From Nematocida ironsii (lineage: Eukaryota; Microsporidia), in NCBI GenBank assembly GCA_001642415.1, contig LTDK01000167.1, positions 3,140 to 33,385 on the forward strand: a DNA stretch of 30,246 nucleotides, in the 5' to 3' direction. A model generated the notes under the pieces. The model saw nothing but the letters and a program-made list of their open reading frames with translations. It was not told the origin of the DNA and ran no database searches. Position numbers and translations under genes: made by a program. Shown in pieces: positions 1 through 8,466 of the stretch (the stretch's first letter is position 1; each line of letters begins with the position of its first letter).

Positions 1-90
1 ATCATACAATGAGACACTAGCAGAGAATCCATCATACAATGAGACACTAGCAGAGAATCCATCATACAATGAGACACTAGCAGAGAATCC
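1..90. repeat. 30-bp perfect tandem repeat, 3 copies
   Basis: Three identical 30-bp units at 1-30, 31-60 and 61-90 begin with ATCATACAATGAGACAC. A diverged fourth unit covers 91-120. The 30-bp period keeps the reading frame and encodes a repeated decapeptide. More copies may lie to the left of the window. Confidence 0.95.
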
Positions 91-229
91 ATCATCTGAT
101 GAGACATCATCAGATGGTCTGTTTGATACGCCTTCTTACATTAATAAGTCAAGTCAAGTATCATTTAATCCACTTCTAGCTATTTCAGCAGCTGGTACTT
201 ATATCCTGAAGATTTTATTTTTTAGATAA
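2..229 (+). CDS. C-terminal part of a protein with 10-residue tandem repeats (5' end outside window)
   Basis: An open frame enters from the left edge with no ATG inside the window and ends at TAA 227-229. It encodes three identical copies of the decapeptide SYNETLAENP (perfect 30-bp DNA repeats at 1-90), then a degenerate fourth copy rich in Ser and Asp, and a tail of about 35 residues ending in a hydrophobic stretch (about NPLLAISAAGTYILKILFF) and a final Arg. The hydrophobic end could be a tail anchor or a GPI-attachment tail. I do not recognise the protein. Acidic, Asn/Ser-rich repeats plus a hydrophobic C-terminus are what a surface or secreted parasite protein often looks like, but that is inference. 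The real start and any signal peptide lie outside the window. Confidence 0.65.
   Translation, partial: SYNETLAENPSYNETLAENPSYNETLAENPSSDETSSDGLFDTPSYINKSSQVSFNPLLAISAAGTYILKILFFR
93..116. repeat. Perfect 10-bp inverted repeat with 4-nt loop inside the coding repeat
   Basis: CATCTGATGA at 93-102 is followed by GACA and then its exact reverse complement TCATCAGATG at 107-116. It sits in the degenerate fourth repeat unit of the partial CDS. It may be a by-product of Ser/Asp codon repeats or a hairpin formed in the mRNA. Confidence 0.8.
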
Positions 230-797
230 TTAAGATTATAACAAATTAGTCTGTTTAAACAAATCTAGACATAATTTACTCATTTTAATTATCCATATAG
301 ACATATTCAGTATAAAATAAAATTATAATGGATTGAATATTTCTTATTACATATAACTATAATACATAAAGTATACTTATATCTAGGCCATATCTAGAGT
401 ATATCTAGGTTATATCTATCTATTTCATATACTTATACTAATGCCCACTCTTTAGTTAATAATACAAAATAATCCTAGAAATTTAAAGTATTTAAGACAT
501 ATTACATATAGTATAATAAGTAGTATATATTACACTATGTGTAATAAGTTATGCACTATGTGTAATAAGTAATATTTATTACACATTGTATTATATATTA
601 TTACTTATTATACTATGTGTATAAAGTATTCATATAATTTTAAGTCATTCTTTATTTATTATATTATTTATTACACATTGTATACTATATATTATTTATT
701 ATACTATATGTATTATATCTTATACTTATTTTATATATATTTATTATATTATTTATTATACTATATGTACTATATATTATTTATTATACTATGTGTA
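230..797. other. A+T-rich spacer with dyad-repeat units, no gene seen
   Basis: This is non-coding sequence between the partial CDS and the coiled-coil gene. The left half has clustered TATCTAG/TATATCTA words (about 380-425). From about 500 onward it carries units of the form TGTGTAATAAGT and TTATTACACATTGTA, the family that fills the other spacers up to 8.4 kb. Open frames here encode only Tyr/Leu/Ile-rich low-complexity peptides and are not credible genes. Confidence 0.6.
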
Positions 798-1187
798 CTA
801 TTTCTTATTTAGTATACTAATACACCCTTCATATATTCCTAATATTAATTCATTCTCCTGTATATGTTTATTATTTAATATACTAATTAACTTGTTCTTC
901 TCTGTGTTTATATCTGATAATTCTATTTCTGTTTGGTTTATTATATCTTCTGTAGTGGATAAGACTTTTGCGTATTTGTATAATATATTCTCTTCTTTAT
1001 TTAATAAATTGGTTTGTTCTTCTTTCCTTTTCTTTAATTCTTTAATATCTTTAAGTAATAAAGCATTCTTTCTCTTATTTATAGTGATAGATTGTGATAT
1101 AACAGAAGTATTCTTAGATAGAGTATCTAATTCATTGAATAACTTACACAGAGACAGTCTAAACACGTTAGGTTGTAATAAGTCCAT
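798..1187 (-). CDS. Small coiled-coil protein, 129 aa, function unknown
   Basis: Start is the ATG at 1187, giving MDLLQPNVFRLSL; stop is TAG at 798-800. The frame stays open further upstream, but only through Tyr/Leu-rich translation of spacer repeats, so I reject that extension. After the first 35 or so residues the protein is almost entirely charged helix (Lys/Glu/Asn with heptad-like Leu/Ile spacing, about residues 35-120), so a coiled coil is likely. There is no signal peptide or membrane segment. Size and composition would fit a small subunit of a kinetochore, spindle-pole or tethering complex, but no family motif is visible. It is upstream of, and co-oriented with, no close partner. Confidence 0.6.
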   Translation of the reverse strand: MDLLQPNVFRLSLCKLFNELDTLSKNTSVISQSITINKRKNALLLKDIKELKKRKEEQTNLLNKEENILYKYAKVLSTTEDIINQTEIELSDINTEKNKLISILNNKHIQENELILGIYEGCISILNKK

Positions 1188-1733
1188 AGGAAAATAATAA
1201 AAATAAAATATAATACACATAGTATAATAAGTAAAATATAATACACATAGCATAATAAGTAATATAATAAATAAGACATAGCATAATAAGTAATATAAAT
1301 AAAATAAATAAAATTTATTACACAATGCACATTAAATAGTACAACAAATAACACAACTTATTACACATAGTACACTAAATAGTACACTAATTATTACTTA
1401 TTACACATTACACTATAACTTATTACACAATGTTCATTACTTATTACACATAGTACAACAAATAACACAACTTATTACACATAGTACACTAAATAGTACA
1501 CTAATTATTACTTATTACACATTACACTATAACTTATTACACAATGTTCATTACTTATTACACATAGTATACAACTTATTACACATATACCATAACTTAT
1601 CACACATAGTGCATTACTTATTACACATAGTACACACATACACCATAACTTATCACACATAGTACACTAATTATTACTTATTACATATAGTATAATAAAT
1701 AATCCTATTATATTTTAATATATTGTCTTATAT
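1188..1733. repeat. Spacer filled with TTATTACACA-type dyad repeats
   Basis: This spacer lies between the start of the coiled-coil gene and the end of the translocase gene. It is built of CTTATTACACATAGTAC-like words, mostly in one orientation on the plus strand, with degenerate spacing. It includes a perfect 114-bp tandem duplication (listed separately). No open frame other than low-complexity translation is present. Confidence 0.7.
1338..1565. repeat. Perfect 114-bp tandem duplication
   Basis: Bases 1338-1451 and 1452-1565 are identical, each starting AGTACAACAAATAACACAAC and ending in TTACTTATTACACAT. Each unit contains several copies of the shorter CTTATTACACA word, so a recent duplication is superimposed on an older short repeat. 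Confidence 0.9.
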
Positions 1734-3386
1734 TTATTTATGCTTATCCTGTGTAACAACCACTGGCAAGTCCTTCCCACTCGCGATCGCTTTAGAATAA
1801 TTAACACCTAAATATACCGTAGAGTATAACCAAATAGTACTTATACCTACTGTAGTAGTAAATGTAATAGCAACTGATTTACGTATATCACTAGTATTAA
1901 ATATAGATAATAATATAATTTGTGTAAGGGATGCAACTGATTTACCTAACTTACCGAATACTCCATCATAAATACCTTTAAATCTGGATCGGTGCTCTTT
2001 CGGAATTTTAACACCGACTGCTTCCTTACATATATCAAATGCAGCATATTTCATTATTTTAATCATCATTACCACTATCATACTAATAATTAACTCCATT
2101 AATTTAGCATGTGACATTGACCATGGTAGGATTGTTCCGATTGTCTTACCAATTCTGGTGAATACACTTTTATCAGTGGCTAGCATTTTACTGTTAACCC
2201 AGATAGTACCAAAGAATATTGTTGATCCAATCAATGATAAAACCGGTGATACAAGACCCAGTGATAACCATCCTTTCTTCTGTATAAATGATTTCATTGG
2301 TGACATAAGTACGACACCTGTAAGTACTCCTACAACCACTTGTTGAATTGCTTTTGTTATCATTGTAACTGTCTCTTTTGGTAATTCTTCATACTCTGCA
2401 TAATCTTTTATGGCCATATTCCCAGCACCTTCTGTTAAGTTAGTTACCATTCCGTATCCCAGTACGGATAATGATAGTGCAAGTATAATCGGGTTAGAGA
2501 ATGCAGCAAGTATTCCACTGATCATACCCACTTTAGTTTTCTTTTTAGGCTGTGGTGGGTTAGATACGATATATACTGGGTACGGTATAATATTATCCAT
2601 AAGGTTCTTATATATGTAGAAACTAACCCCACATAATAACCCTAATAATATCAAGAAGTATCTGTAGAATATAATTATATTCTCTTTACTCTCCTTATTA
2701 AGTAATGGTACTGTTAACCCCATAATCCCAGAGAGTGTCAGTGCTACATTAGCAAATATCAAGAATAAAGGATAGAATCGGAGTGCTTGTTTTAATGGGC
2801 ATAATTCATTAACACATCCAAAGAATAATAGTGAAAGAACAAAACTTCCCCACATTTCAGCAGATACATAAAATAACGAACATGTCCAGAAATTCCAAAG
2901 GTATAATAATCCCTCTAAGAATTGCATACCTTTACTGTGCATCTTTGAATCTACGAATAAATCAGATACCAAGAACTTATAAGGTTCTATTTTCTCAGCA
3001 AATGTAAATATTACGACTGAGTACAGTATAAAATATACACCAAACCCAATATGTGCACCAAGCATGATACTCCTCATTTTAATACCACGTGACATTAAGT
3101 ACTGAAACATAATACCAAATGCTATCGTAGACATAAGCACTGCTGTTGATTTTAAGTATGGGATTGATGTGGGTAACATTTTACCAATAATAAGTGTATC
3201 TTTAGCATCTCTTAGTGTAGAATATATAAATGAAGTAATAAAACCAAGTACTCCTAATGAGAAGAACTTTGGATATTCTACTTTTAATACTCTAAAGAAT
3301 GAAGAAGTCTCTTCAATCGCTTTCTTTTCATGTTCTTCTTCTGTTGGTAGAGATTTACTTCTGTACTCTTCTGATTTTGTGTCCAT
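1734..3386 (-). CDS. NTT: ATP/ADP translocase (TLC/NTT nucleotide transporter), 550 aa
   Basis: This is a polytopic membrane protein of the TLC (ATP:ADP antiporter) family, which microsporidia use to take ATP and other nucleotides from the host cell. The N-terminal 35 residues are charged and cytosolic. The first membrane segment leads into YSTLRDAKDTLII (about residues 55-67), matching the conserved Arg/Lys-Asp motif of the family. Near the C-terminus, YAAFDICKEA (about 437-446) and DGVFGKLGKS (about 464-473) correspond to the conserved late-helix and loop motifs. About eleven or twelve hydrophobic segments are visible, and the length is typical. Start is ATG 3386, directly preceded by ACCCC on the coding strand, with a TATAAATT element about 20-27 bp upstream. 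Microsporidian NTTs are known as bacterial-type horizontally acquired transporters; which membrane this copy occupies cannot be told. Confidence 0.92.
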   Translation of the reverse strand: MDTKSEEYRSKSLPTEEEHEKKAIEETSSFFRVLKVEYPKFFSLGVLGFITSFIYSTLRDAKDTLIIGKMLPTSIPYLKSTAVLMSTIAFGIMFQYLMSRGIKMRSIMLGAHIGFGVYFILYSVVIFTFAEKIEPYKFLVSDLFVDSKMHSKGMQFLEGLLYLWNFWTCSLFYVSAEMWGSFVLSLLFFGCVNELCPLKQALRFYPLFLIFANVALTLSGIMGLTVPLLNKESKENIIIFYRYFLILLGLLCGVSFYIYKNLMDNIIPYPVYIVSNPPQPKKKTKVGMISGILAAFSNPIILALSLSVLGYGMVTNLTEGAGNMAIKDYAEYEELPKETVTMITKAIQQVVVGVLTGVVLMSPMKSFIQKKGWLSLGLVSPVLSLIGSTIFFGTIWVNSKMLATDKSVFTRIGKTIGTILPWSMSHAKLMELIISMIVVMMIKIMKYAAFDICKEAVGVKIPKEHRSRFKGIYDGVFGKLGKSVASLTQIILLSIFNTSDIRKSVAITFTTTVGISTIWLYSTVYLGVNYSKAIASGKDLPVVVTQDKHK

Positions 3387-3405
3387 GGGGTAAAATTATT
3401 TTAAG

Positions 3406-3413
3406 AATTTATA
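3406..3413 (-). promoter_or_regulatory. TATA-like box of the translocase gene
   Basis: TATAAATT on the minus strand lies 20-27 bp upstream of the ATG at 3386, the same spacing range as in several other genes in this window. The start codon itself is preceded by CCCC. Confidence 0.4.
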
Positions 3414-4269
3414 GAAAAATTATTAAAATAACCAATCATAAGCAAGTGTGTAACGAATCATAATTTATTACATAATTAACAAATAATAATAATTATAAGG
3501 GGTTAAGTAATAAATTTTATTTATATATTACATTATATGTAATAAATTATGGATGAGTATGGGATATATTACACAATGTGTAATAAATACTATCTTAAAT
3601 TTAATTTTAGTAAAATTTTTAAAAGAATTAAAAATAAAATTTACATTAATTATTACAGAGTGTGTAATAAGTTATGAGTATATTAAGAGTATTTATTGTA
3701 CAATATGTAATAAATTATGAGTGTATTAGAGTGTATTAGAGTATTAAGAAGTACTAGTATTTATTATACAATGTGTAATAAGTTATGAGTATATTAGAGT
3801 ATTAAGAGTATTTATTAATTGTGTAATAAATTTTGATCTTGGAGTATTTATTAATAATTGTGTAATAAGTATTATTGTACAATGTGTAATAAGTTATATA
3901 CTATGTGTAATAAGTAATAAAATATAGTAGTAATAGTGTAATAAGTTATAAGAATATTAAGAAGTATTAATACTATTTACTGTATTATATGTATTAAGTA
4001 ATATATGTATTAAGAGTATTTATTATACTATGTGTAATAAGTTATATACATTGTGTAATAAGTCATATACTATGTGTAATAAGTTATGTGCGTATTATTG
4101 TACATTGTGTAATAAGTCATATACTATGTGTAATAAGTAATATACGTATTAATACTATTTATTATACATTGTGTAATAAGTCATATACGTATTAATACTA
4201 TTTATTATACATTGTGTAATAAGTTATATACTATTTATTATATATTATGTAATAAGTTATAATTTATTC
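3414..4269. repeat. Spacer filled with TGTGTAATAAGT-type dyad repeats
   Basis: This is about 850 bp without a gene between the translocase start and the PWP2-like stop. From about 3540 on, the plus strand carries repeated ATTGTGTAATAAGTTAT-like words. This is the reverse-complement orientation of the words at 1.3-1.7 kb and 6.5-6.7 kb. Two adjacent 43-bp units (4142-4184 and 4185-4227) differ at a single base. No coding potential is seen. Confidence 0.7.
4142..4227. repeat. 43-bp tandem repeat, two copies with one mismatch
   Basis: Units 4142-4184 and 4185-4227 both start ATACGTATTAATACTATT and end GTGTAATAAGT(C/T)AT. They are a local amplification inside the dyad-repeat spacer. Confidence 0.85.
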
Positions 4270-6396
4270 TTATATTTCTTGTGTTTCTTGTGTTTCTTGT
4301 GTCTTCTGTGATAAGTATCTAAACTGTATAAGTGCATCTGTATACCCCGTGGTATCATACGCAGTATTAATCGTATGTGAAAGTATCACAGATACTTTCT
4401 GCTTTATACCAGGAATATCTTCCCTTTTCATTATCTCATATAAGAATAAAAGACTCCTCTCAATTAATCCCTGTGATAATACATTAAGTACAACAGGAAC
4501 ACATTTAATTACTAAATCACACGGTAAATACTTTGCTAATACGATCGGATCACCAGTACATAAAGAATACTTCATTAAATACGTATCACTAAGATGCGTG
4601 GCACCAATTATACCACTTAAAATATCACCTTGTGATATTTTATACTTTACTTCTTGTGGTGTATCTGCTGACCATGCAATTGATACACCCATCTCATGAA
4701 ATAATAAAATACCTTCATCTGTGCATATACCGACTGACCAATTAGGTTCATTTAATAAGAATACCTTACCTGATGATGTACCTGCCTTATCTAATACAGT
4801 CCATTTAAATACTTCCTGGCCTGAAATGTATTCAGATACTTTAAGTACTTCCCTATCACGTACAAGTACTTTATACGATATAATTATTCCTTCTGATGTA
4901 TTCTTAATACATAATGGAGTACACTTACCAATACCATTTACATACCCTGGTATAACACGATATTCTTGTACTTCTTCTGTATCTACATATTCATATAACA
5001 TACCACTCTCACCTAAACAAGATATCTTATACGTACTGCCTGATCGTGTTATATCTGCTAATAAGATTTGTTCTGGTGTATCTACTGTATATACAGTATC
5101 TTTATATACGGATATACCGTACATAGTAACTATTACTACAGATGTATTAAGTACTTTTACTGCTAATGGTAGATTTATATCATACGATTGGATTAATTTA
5201 CTCCTCTGTATATCGTATACATCTAAATAAGTTAATCCACAGAGTGCAAGTACTTCATTATCTGAATCTGCTATGGAAATGGGTTTATCAGTGGTAATAC
5301 ATTTTAGTATATCACCTGATGAATTATGCAGTGTACATGTACCTATTGATGATACTGTAAGGAATTTCTTATCCAATGGGATTATACTAATTATAGGTGA
5401 AGTATGCTCAGATACTTTATTAGTACATAAAGAAGATCCTCTCTCCCATAAGAATATGTCACCCATTCCCGATCCAGATATAAATAAGTTATCATAAGGT
5501 ACGCATACTCTTTGATCAGCTGAATTCATTGCATTGAATAAAAGTGAATTTGTCTTCCATTCCCATACAGCAGAACCATTCCCTGATAAGAGTACCCATT
5601 CATCAGATTCTATAAATTGAACAGAATCCGTACTTGTACTGATTATTTTATGTATGGGTTTATTATCAGATGTACTCTGCAGTATAATATTATGCTGTGT
5701 ATCCAGAAGTACGACCATGTCACCGTATACAGAAATACTTGCACTTATTAAATTATGCAGTGTATACACACGATCTATTACAGTCCATTTCCCATTCACT
5801 AATGTAGATTTACTTATCTCACCTGTTGACCATACACAGTATACTACACTGTTTATTATACGAGCACATAATGGTACTGCTTTATTACGTAATATTAATG
5901 TAGAAGTATCCTCACCTGGTGTGTACACTCTAAGTACACCATCATCTGATCCTGTAAGTACTTTATTACCTGGTATGATCATAGATATATTATCTTGATG
6001 GCCTGTTATATGCTTATACTTCTGAAATGAGAATATTCCTGTTACTTCCCTATTCCATATCTGTAAGTATCCTAAATATTCTAAGTATACTTGTCCATTA
6101 ATTAAACATACTGTATTACATGCTTTATGAGACATTCTTCCTATTTCTGTGTTATACTCTAAGTTGTATAAGTATATTCTACCAGATACATCCAGTACTA
6201 ATAAAAGGTTATTTTCTACTGAGACTATTTTAATGTCTCGTTCTGTTTTTAATTTAAGCACAGAAGATGTCCCTGCCCTTATTTTTATCTTTTTTATATG
6301 TCTACCTGTTGATTGAAATAATTCTCCTGTAGACTCATTATATGCTGAGACTGTCACAGAAGAAGTTCCGTAAAGTGCAGAAAGTTCGACTGACAT
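4270..6396 (-). CDS. PWP2: PWP2/UTP1-like WD40 protein of the small-subunit processome, 708 aa
   Basis: PWP2 is a U3 snoRNP (UTP-B) beta-propeller protein needed for 18S rRNA maturation in the nucleolus. Repeated WD40-like blades run through about residues 40-560. For example, HITGHQDNISMI followed by VLTGSDDGVLRVY corresponds to the PWP2 blade with the SxDxTxR pattern. Further on, LLSGNGSAVWEW leads into a blade ending FISGSGMGDIFLWE and then SEHTSPIISI, the same order as the LLVWEW / GDDGKVKVW / EHTSxVT signature of PWP2. The C-terminal 100 residues are helical, as in the UTP12-type C-terminal domain. Start is ATG 6396; an in-frame TTG five codons upstream is ignored. The tail is a QET tripeptide repeat. 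It is shorter than yeast PWP2, as is usual for microsporidia. Another UTP propeller (UTP12, UTP13) is the alternative. Confidence 0.65.
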   Translation of the reverse strand: MSVELSALYGTSSVTVSAYNESTGELFQSTGRHIKKIKIRAGTSSVLKLKTERDIKIVSVENNLLLVLDVSGRIYLYNLEYNTEIGRMSHKACNTVCLINGQVYLEYLGYLQIWNREVTGIFSFQKYKHITGHQDNISMIIPGNKVLTGSDDGVLRVYTPGEDTSTLILRNKAVPLCARIINSVVYCVWSTGEISKSTLVNGKWTVIDRVYTLHNLISASISVYGDMVVLLDTQHNIILQSTSDNKPIHKIISTSTDSVQFIESDEWVLLSGNGSAVWEWKTNSLLFNAMNSADQRVCVPYDNLFISGSGMGDIFLWERGSSLCTNKVSEHTSPIISIIPLDKKFLTVSSIGTCTLHNSSGDILKCITTDKPISIADSDNEVLALCGLTYLDVYDIQRSKLIQSYDINLPLAVKVLNTSVVIVTMYGISVYKDTVYTVDTPEQILLADITRSGSTYKISCLGESGMLYEYVDTEEVQEYRVIPGYVNGIGKCTPLCIKNTSEGIIISYKVLVRDREVLKVSEYISGQEVFKWTVLDKAGTSSGKVFLLNEPNWSVGICTDEGILLFHEMGVSIAWSADTPQEVKYKISQGDILSGIIGATHLSDTYLMKYSLCTGDPIVLAKYLPCDLVIKCVPVVLNVLSQGLIERSLLFLYEIMKREDIPGIKQKVSVILSHTINTAYDTTGYTDALIQFRYLSQKTQETQETQEI
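4276..4302. repeat. 9-bp coding microrepeat (QET tail), 3 copies
   Basis: Three copies of TTCTTGTGT lie next to the stop codon of the PWP2-like gene, encoding a C-terminal (TQE)n tail. The length is likely to vary between strains. Confidence 0.85.
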
Positions 6397-6732
6397 AAAA
6401 ATTTGCAAAAAAATAACGAAATAAAATAATGAAATAAAAGCATATTAGATATAACTAAACATAACTTATTACACAATATACAATAAATAAGCATAACTGT
6501 TCATTACTTATTACACAATATACATTACTTATTACACAATATACAATAAATAAGCATACTACTGTTCATTACTTATTACTTATTATACAATATGCAATAA
6601 ATAGTATACTATCATATATTCATTACTTATTACACATTATACTATTACTTATTACACATTATACTATTACTTATTACACATACTATACTATATATTACTT
6701 ATTACATATGTTATCTTAATTCATGTTCTTTA
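6397..6732. repeat. Spacer with CTTATTACACA-type repeats
   Basis: This is the spacer between the PWP2-like start and the RPN3-like stop. From about 6450 it is made of short units TTCATTACTTATTACACA(A/T)TATAC, here mainly in the TTATTACACA orientation on the plus strand. No gene is seen. Confidence 0.65.
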
Positions 6733-7860
6733 TTATATCCTGTACTCATTATACGCCATATCCATCTGCATCTCTTCTATGGTCTTCTTCCGTATTGGTG
6801 CATGCTTCTTTATCATCATTAACGTATGTGATACACTTAACATATCCTCAGTACTTAAATAATCATTAGTAATAACCTTATCCTCACTAATATACTCACC
6901 ACTTATTATACTACCAGTAATACTACCATCACTTATTATACCATTAATAATATACATTACACTATCCATACTCATACTTAATATATCACTAATCATACTT
7001 ATACTTATCCTACTGTATATATTACATATCCTACGTACCCTCTCCTTATAAACTACACATTCTAAACCACTAACTATATAATATAACTTATCATTAATTA
7101 TCTTATCATTATTATACTGTATTATACTATTATACTTACTTATATCACCACTCTTTACTGCCATATATATACTATTATATATATTATCACTATAATTTAT
7201 ATAATTATTATTATATATACTTATTATATATAATAAATTAATACACTTATCTGTATATATACTATCTGTACTATTAATTATTGCCTTATTTATATAATAA
7301 TATGATAATTTATACTCACCACATATAAAATATACTTTACTAACATAATAATTATATACAGATGACTTATTCATATATGATTCAGATATACCTTGTATAA
7401 ATATATATGATTCATCATACATATTATTATTATCTAAATATATTAGTATACTATTTATTACTACTGTAATAGTATCAGTACAATTATACTCTTTTAATTT
7501 ACTTAATGATGTAAGGTATTCTTGTAATATATTTATATTAAGTATATTACTGGATATTCTTATGGTAGTATATATAATAGATAATAAATTATCTAATATA
7601 GTAATATTATTATTATAGTTAATATTATTAATAATATTAATTGATGTATTATATGCCATAGTATAATTATTAGTATAAATATACTTTAGGGATATGAATA
7701 ATTGTATTAAATGGTTAGATTGTATGGTTTGTGTTTGTAAGTTTAATAAATCATTTATATCTACTGTAGATATAATTTCATATAATGATTTAAGTGAGTC
7801 TTTTGTTCCTTGTAATGTTCCTTTGTTGATATTCTTTATACTCTCATGTACTTTATCCAT
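6733..7860 (-). CDS. RPN3: RPN3-like 26S proteasome regulatory subunit (PCI domain), 375 aa
   Basis: The C-terminal third reads as a PCI/winged-helix domain. VRRICNIYSRISISMISDIL lines up with the RPN3 (PSMD3) stretch around SLSYSRISLADIA, followed by the winged-helix turn IISDGSITGSI and a C-terminal helix ending KKTIEEMQMDMAYNEYRI, where RPN3 also carries a charged tail. RPN3 is a lid subunit of the 19S regulator. The N-terminal two thirds is helical (TPR/PCI-like solenoid) but very rich in Asn, Ile and Tyr and hard to align. Start is ATG 7860; the open frame upstream is translation of spacer repeats starting from a TTG and is rejected. It is shorter than yeast RPN3 (about 520 aa). Other PCI proteins (RPN5/6/7, CSN, eIF3) remain possible. 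Confidence 0.55.
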   Translation of the reverse strand: MDKVHESIKNINKGTLQGTKDSLKSLYEIISTVDINDLLNLQTQTIQSNHLIQLFISLKYIYTNNYTMAYNTSINIINNINYNNNITILDNLLSIIYTTIRISSNILNINILQEYLTSLSKLKEYNCTDTITVVINSILIYLDNNNMYDESYIFIQGISESYMNKSSVYNYYVSKVYFICGEYKLSYYYINKAIINSTDSIYTDKCINLLYIISIYNNNYINYSDNIYNSIYMAVKSGDISKYNSIIQYNNDKIINDKLYYIVSGLECVVYKERVRRICNIYSRISISMISDILSMSMDSVMYIINGIISDGSITGSIISGEYISEDKVITNDYLSTEDMLSVSHTLMMIKKHAPIRKKTIEEMQMDMAYNEYRI

Positions 7861-8466
7861 AAAATAAAATAATAATAAAATATAATATATAATAAGTAAT
7901 AAATAATAAATAATACACATAGTATAATAAATAATAGAATATAATAAACAATGTATAATAAATAATAGAATAATAAAGTAATAGAATATATGAGACAATG
8001 GGTAATAAGTAATATAATAAATAAGACATAGTATAATAAGTTATAGACAATGGGTAATAAGTAATATAATAGACAATATAATAGAATATAAGATACAATG
8101 GGTAATAAGTAATATAATAGACAATATATAATAGACATAGTATAATAAGTAATAGAATATATGAGACAATGGGTAATATATTATAGTTTATTGTATAACT
8201 TATAACACACTGTGTAATATATTATGCCTTGTTATATAACTTATAACACACTGTGTAATATATTATGCATTACTTATAACTTATTCAATATTTGAATTAT
8301 TCATAAAATGCTTATAACTTATAACATATTGTGTACTATATAATAATTGTTATATAACTTATTACGCACTGTGTATTATATATTATTATTTACACACTGT
8401 GTAATATTTAGTGGTTTATTCTGGTTTGACCAATTATCCTATTGGTTATTTATTTCTTGTATATTT
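7861..8466. repeat. Divergent spacer with GGGTAATAAGT and CTGTGTAATATATTA repeats
   Basis: This spacer lies between two divergently transcribed genes (RPN3-like and aldolase). The left part has units AGACAATGGGTAATAAGTAATATAATA (several copies, 7990-8180). The right part has TAACTTATAACACACTGTGTAATATATTATG units (about 8200-8400). These are diverged variants of the dyad family. The last 60 bp before the aldolase start are repeat-free and contain a CCAAT/ATTGG dyad. Confidence 0.65.
8430..8445. promoter_or_regulatory. CCAAT...ATTGG dyad upstream of the aldolase gene
   Basis: CCAAT (8430-8434), six bases, then ATTGG (8441-8445) form a perfect 5-bp inverted CCAAT pair, 22 bp upstream of the ATG at 8467. 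It could bind a CCAAT-type factor or be chance in A+T-rich DNA. Confidence 0.25.

Noticed and set aside
1..120. Direct 30-bp repeats as a possible CRISPR array
   Set aside because: The repeats are contiguous with no spacers, keep a reading frame and lie in a eukaryotic context.
615..812. 65-codon Tyr/Leu/Ile-only open frame
   Set aside because: It is a translation of TTATTATACTATATG repeats; composition is that of spacer DNA.
793..1197. 134-codon open frame on the plus strand opposite the coiled-coil gene
   Set aside because: Its Phe/Ser/Leu/Ile-rich translation is the typical mirror of a Lys/Glu-rich coiled-coil gene on the other strand.
4349..5998. Several plus-strand open frames inside the PWP2-like gene
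   Set aside because: They are antisense to a long WD40 coding region and show no domain signature.
8347..8466. Upstream extension of the aldolase frame into the repeat spacer
   Set aside because: It begins with TTG, encodes hydrophobic low-complexity sequence from repeats, and lies before the family's N-terminus. ATG 8467 already gives a full-length enzyme.
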